Shown here one piece after another: positions 12,931 through 14,370 of a stretch of DNA of 14,370 bases (its first letter is position 1; each line of letters opens with the position of its first letter). Location of the stretch: contig QHYA01000203.1 in NCBI GenBank assembly GCA_003223995.1, forward strand, positions 1-14,370, written 5' to 3'. Both the position numbers and the translations under genes were made by a program. The notes under the pieces are model-generated. The model was given only the letters and a program-made list of their open reading frames with translations, was not told the origin of the DNA and searched no databases. Source of the DNA: Acidobacteriota bacterium (GTDB taxonomy: Bacteria > Acidobacteriota > Polarisedimenticolia > QHYA01).

Positions 12931-14184
12931 TCAGGTCAGGTTGTAGCGAGAGATCTTCCTCTGAAGCGTCCTGACGCCGATCCGCAGGATCAGGGCGGCG
13001 CGTGTGCGGTTGCCTGCGGTGTGATCGAGCGTTCTGCGGATCAGCTCACGCTCCATCTCCTCCATCGTCACCGGCAGGGCCGGTCCGGCGTGAGACAGAT
13101 GTCCCAGGCCATAGCGCTGGAAGAACGAAAGGGCTCCCTCGGTCACCCGCCGCGGAGGCAGGTTGTTCGACCGGCAGATCTGATCGACGAAATGCCGCAC
13201 GAGAGAAGGGATGTCCTCCTTCCTCTCCCGCAGCGGCGGCACGGAGAGCGTGAGGACCTTGAGCCGGAAGTAAAGGTCGTTGCGGAAGCGGCCCTGCTCG
13301 ACCAGCCGCTCCAGGTCGGCGTTGGTCGCCGCCAGCACACGCACGTCCACACGCACCGACTGGGCGCCTCCTACCCGCATGAACTCCCGCTCCTCGAGGA
13401 CTCGAAGGAGCTTGACCTGCACCGAGGGGTTCATCTCGCCGATCTCGTCCAGGAAGAGCGTACCAGTATGGGCCAGTTCGAACTTCCCCTGCGCGCGAGC
13501 CACCGCCCCGGTGAAGGCGCCGCGTTCATGGCCGAAGAGCTCCGACTCGATGAGACTCTCCGGTATCGCCGAGCAGTTCAGCGCGATGAAAGGCTGATCC
13601 TTGCGGGGAGAGGCATAGTGCACGGCCCGGGCGACGAGCTCCTTGCCGGCGCCGCTCTCGCCCAGGACGAGCACGGTGCTTCTCATTGGAGCGATCTTGT
13701 GGATCTTGTCGATCACGGCGCTCATGGCCCGGGAACGGCCGATCAGCTCCCTCAGGCTGGTCCTCTTGACGATCTCATCTCGAAGCAAGGCCATCGTCGT
13801 ATCGAGGTCCCGCGCCTTGAGGATCCTGCCCACCCGCAGCCTGATCTCGTTGAGGTCCGGGGGGAGGGTCAGATAATCGTCCACACCGTGCCGCAGCCCG
13901 GCGACCGCGATGGTCAGCTCTTCCGGCCGGGCGAGAAGCACCACCGAGATCCCCTCTCGCCGCTTCTTGAGGCTCCGGACAAGCTCGAGCGGATCCAGAT
14001 CGGCCAGGTCGAGGCCCACGGCGGCAAGGTCGAATTCCCGGGTGGAAATCAGCGACATCGCTTCCGACGAATTGCGGCACGGCGAGACGGGGTAACCGAG
14101 AGCGTCGAGGGCCTGCTCCATCAGACTACGGATGACGTCCTCTTCGTGAACGAGCAGGATCTGCTTGTTTACGGGCGCGAACAT
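12931..14184 (-). CDS. NtrC-family sigma-54 activator with degenerate receiver and shortened AAA+ domain
   Basis: 417 residues in receiver - AAA+ - Fis-type HTH order, the layout of activators of sigma-54 RNA polymerase. The receiver (about 7-122) keeps the fold pattern but not the active site: the acidic pair is His13-Glu14, the phospho-acceptor position is Gly57 (FDLAAVGLDLADLDPLEL), the switch Thr/Ser is Ala85 and the Lys is Leu107 (DYLTLPPD). The AAA+ part has Walker A GESGAGKE (175-182), GAFTGA (222-227), Walker B GTLFLDEI (241-248) and FRNDLYFRL (300-308). After FFQRY (354-358) the expected WPGNVREL and following helix are absent; GLGHLSHAGPALP leads straight to the HTH (MEEMEREL to TLQRKISRYNL, 374-416). 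Start at ATG 14184; no good ribosome site is visible. No kinase gene is adjacent. It is likely not controlled by phosphorylation; whether it can still activate sigma-54 is doubtful. Confidence -1.
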   Translation of the reverse strand: MFAPVNKQILLVHEEDVIRSLMEQALDALGYPVSPCRNSSEAMSLISTREFDLAAVGLDLADLDPLELVRSLKKRREGISVVLLARPEELTIAVAGLRHGVDDYLTLPPDLNEIRLRVGRILKARDLDTTMALLRDEIVKRTSLRELIGRSRAMSAVIDKIHKIAPMRSTVLVLGESGAGKELVARAVHYASPRKDQPFIALNCSAIPESLIESELFGHERGAFTGAVARAQGKFELAHTGTLFLDEIGEMNPSVQVKLLRVLEEREFMRVGGAQSVRVDVRVLAATNADLERLVEQGRFRNDLYFRLKVLTLSVPPLRERKEDIPSLVRHFVDQICRSNNLPPRRVTEGALSFFQRYGLGHLSHAGPALPVTMEEMERELIRRTLDHTAGNRTRAALILRIGVRTLQRKISRYNLT

Positions 14185-14269
14185 GTGAGCGGAAGGATAC
14201 CATCACGGGCTGGGGGCAGACCAGCATTCGGCCATTTTGGCTGAGTTGCGACACGTGAGCACCGCAGGA

Positions 14270-14325
14270 ATGACGGAGTCATCGTCCAATCCGGGCTGCT
14301 GATTATCAACGGCGCCATCGATGGC
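14270..14325. repeat. Two short palindromes upstream of the NtrC-type gene
   Basis: ATGAC / GTCAT with a 3-nt centre (14270-14282), and a perfect 12-bp palindrome GCCATCGATGGC (14314-14325). They lie 86 to 141 bp before the start of the minus-strand regulator, where binding sites are common. Short palindromes arise by chance, so they are only candidate operators. The rest of 14185-14370 has no gene, and I found no clear sigma-70 or sigma-54 promoter in it. Confidence -1.
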
Positions 14326-14370
14326 CTTGCAAGTGGCAATCTAATAAAGATTTAAGCGGTTGCGAGTTTT

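Noticed and set aside
14185..14370. Sigma-54 promoter near the right edge (TGGC and TTGC words)
   Set aside because: The GG and GC pairs are not 10 bp apart on either strand.
1..14370. Mobile element, CRISPR array, tRNA, rRNA, toxin-antitoxin or defence cassette
   Set aside because: No transposase, integrase, repeat-spacer pattern, cloverleaf or matching protein families seen on either strand.

Overview
The window is about 14.4 kb of GC-rich bacterial chromosome. An exported Tat substrate, a beta-barrel outer-membrane protein and a GTP-type PEP carboxykinase point to a Gram-negative heterotroph. A lineage such as Acidobacteriota would fit the gene mix, but this is a guess: there is no rRNA or other phylogenetic marker. 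I see no phage, IS, CRISPR, tRNA or rRNA. Nearly all the DNA is ordinary housekeeping and stress metabolism.

Layout. Positions 1-1002 (minus) hold msrP, the periplasmic methionine-sulfoxide reductase, cut by the left edge. Divergent from it (plus) are a family-5 uracil-DNA glycosylase with an abnormal C-terminus and a UbiA-type prenyltransferase. Facing these on the minus strand is a protein-quality-control cluster transcribed hsp20 -> htpX -> grpE (5008 to 2827), with a good sigma-70-like promoter before hsp20 and a strong hairpin between hsp20 and htpX. Divergent from hsp20, with its own good promoter, is an outer-membrane barrel protein (5325-6278). Next comes a three-gene proton-translocating transhydrogenase operon, pntAA-pntAB-pntB (6610-9463), with stop/start overlaps. 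GTP-dependent PEP carboxykinase follows (9632-11256) but is broken by an out-of-frame internal deletion. Positions 11331-11536 hold a compact minus-strand unit: promoter, hairpin leader, a roughly 21-codon lysine-rich ORF and a textbook intrinsic terminator. It is divergent from the Mg2+ transporter mgtE (11566-12915), and the two promoters overlap. Last (12931-14184, minus) is an NtrC-family regulator whose receiver domain has lost all its phosphorylation residues and whose AAA+ module lacks the GNVREL segment.

How the genes fit together: several serve envelope and protein stress (MsrP, Hsp20, HtpX, GrpE), DNA-uracil repair, NADPH supply (Pnt), gluconeogenesis (PckG) and Mg2+ homeostasis (MgtE).

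No clearly new multi-gene system is visible. The points most worth a second look are the tiny lysine-rich gene with its overlapping divergent promoters and palindrome, the pseudo-receiver regulator, and the fact that three genes (udg, pckG and the NtrC-type gene) each lack a short conserved segment. That last point suggests either real decay or small assembly deletions.
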